From assembly GCA_003152255.1 (NCBI GenBank), contig PLZT01000426.1, positions 16,233 through 21,336 on the forward strand: a stretch of 5,104 bases of DNA. Reading direction: 5' to 3'. This DNA comes from Methylocystaceae bacterium (GTDB lineage Bacteria; Pseudomonadota; Alphaproteobacteria; Rhizobiales; Beijerinckiaceae). The translations under genes and the position numbers were made by a program. A model generated the notes under the pieces. The model made no database searches. It was not told where the DNA came from and worked only from the letters and a program-made list of their open reading frames with translations. Every line of letters starts with the position of its first letter. The first letter of the stretch is position 1. Positions 4,832 through 5,104 of this stretch are shown piece after piece.

Positions 4832-5104
4832 TCAGACAGTCGCCATCGCCGCCGCGACCGCCTCTTGTTGCGCTTGCGTCAGATGCAACCCAAGCTTGCT
4901 CCGCCGCCACAAAACATCTTCCGCCGTTCGCGCCCATTCCTCGCGCGCGAGATAGACGAGTTCCGTTTGCGTCAGCCCGCCGCCATGGTCCGGCCCAAGT
5001 TCGGCCATGCTGTTCGCGGAGCCTAGCAGGCGCCAAACGCGCGATCCGTACGCGCGGGCGAGACGAAGCGCCACGGCGGGCGCCAGAAACGGTTTTTCGC
5101 GCGA
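4832..5104 (-). CDS. glpD: Glycerol-3-phosphate dehydrogenase, C-terminal end (gene runs off the right edge)
   Basis: The enzyme is an FAD-dependent, membrane-associated dehydrogenase that oxidises sn-glycerol-3-phosphate to dihydroxyacetone phosphate and passes electrons to the quinone pool. Only the last 90 residues are visible; the full protein is about 500. They match the C-terminal cap domain of GlpD. LARAYGSRVWRLLG leads to ELGPDHGGGLTQTELVYL, and then REEWARTAEDVLWRRSKLGL, the most diagnostic segment of the family C terminus. The tail after it (about 20 residues, Ala/Gln-rich) is short. The stop (TCA on the plus strand, 4832-4834) lies one base from the stop of the convergent DUF29 gene, so the two 3' ends share no separate terminator. 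The reading frame is intact to the window edge. Confidence 0.9.
   Translation of the reverse strand, partial: SREKPFLAPAVALRLARAYGSRVWRLLGSANSMAELGPDHGGGLTQTELVYLAREEWARTAEDVLWRRSKLGLHLTQAQQEAVAAAMATV

Noticed and set aside
1..5104. CRISPR array, insertion sequence, phage genes or toxin-antitoxin pair
   Set aside because: No regularly spaced repeats, transposase motifs, terminal inverted repeats or recognisable toxin/antitoxin proteins are visible on either strand.

Overview
The window is GC-rich with dense, short-spaced genes. It reads as chromosomal DNA of an alphaproteobacterium, most likely of the order Hyphomicrobiales (Rhizobiales). The evidence is protein style: a 63-residue SecE, a 176-residue NusG, the form of NAD kinase with GGDG followed by Leu rather than Thr, a DUF29 protein, and the GlpD C-terminal end. 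The genus cannot be fixed from the sequence alone.

Layout. Positions 1-482 (minus) are the N-terminal 160 residues of NAD kinase (nadK). Positions 661-1539 (minus) encode a small serine hydrolase of the beta-lactamase/penicillin-binding fold with all three active-site boxes. Positions 1616-1870 (minus) encode an exported 84-residue Cys-rich protein of unknown function, with a strong ribosome binding site. Positions 1871-2186 are a divergent intergenic region with a candidate promoter for each side and a tRNA-like, probably decayed sequence just before secE. The plus-strand core follows: secE (2187-2378), nusG (2409-2939), a 194-base structured spacer, rplK (3134-3562) and rplA (3566-4270), closed by a textbook Rho-independent terminator (4298-4326). 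A DUF29 gene (4396-4830, plus) then converges on the 3' end of glpD (minus, running off the window at 5104), with one base between the two genes.

How the genes work together. secE, nusG, rplK and rplA form the usual translation/transcription/secretion cluster: a subunit of the Sec translocon, a transcription elongation factor that couples to ribosomes, and the two proteins of the L11 and L1 stalks of the 50S subunit. In many bacteria this cluster follows tuf and trnW and continues into rplJ-rplL-rpoB-rpoC. Here neither neighbour is present. The block is flanked by unrelated genes and ends in a strong terminator, so it looks like a self-contained unit split from the rpo half.

No undescribed multi-gene system is convincingly visible. 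The points most worth a second look are the long nested stem-loop ahead of rplK (candidate site for L1 feedback control), the tRNA-like relic in the secE leader, the Cys-rich exported protein, and the break in the ribosomal/RNA polymerase cluster.
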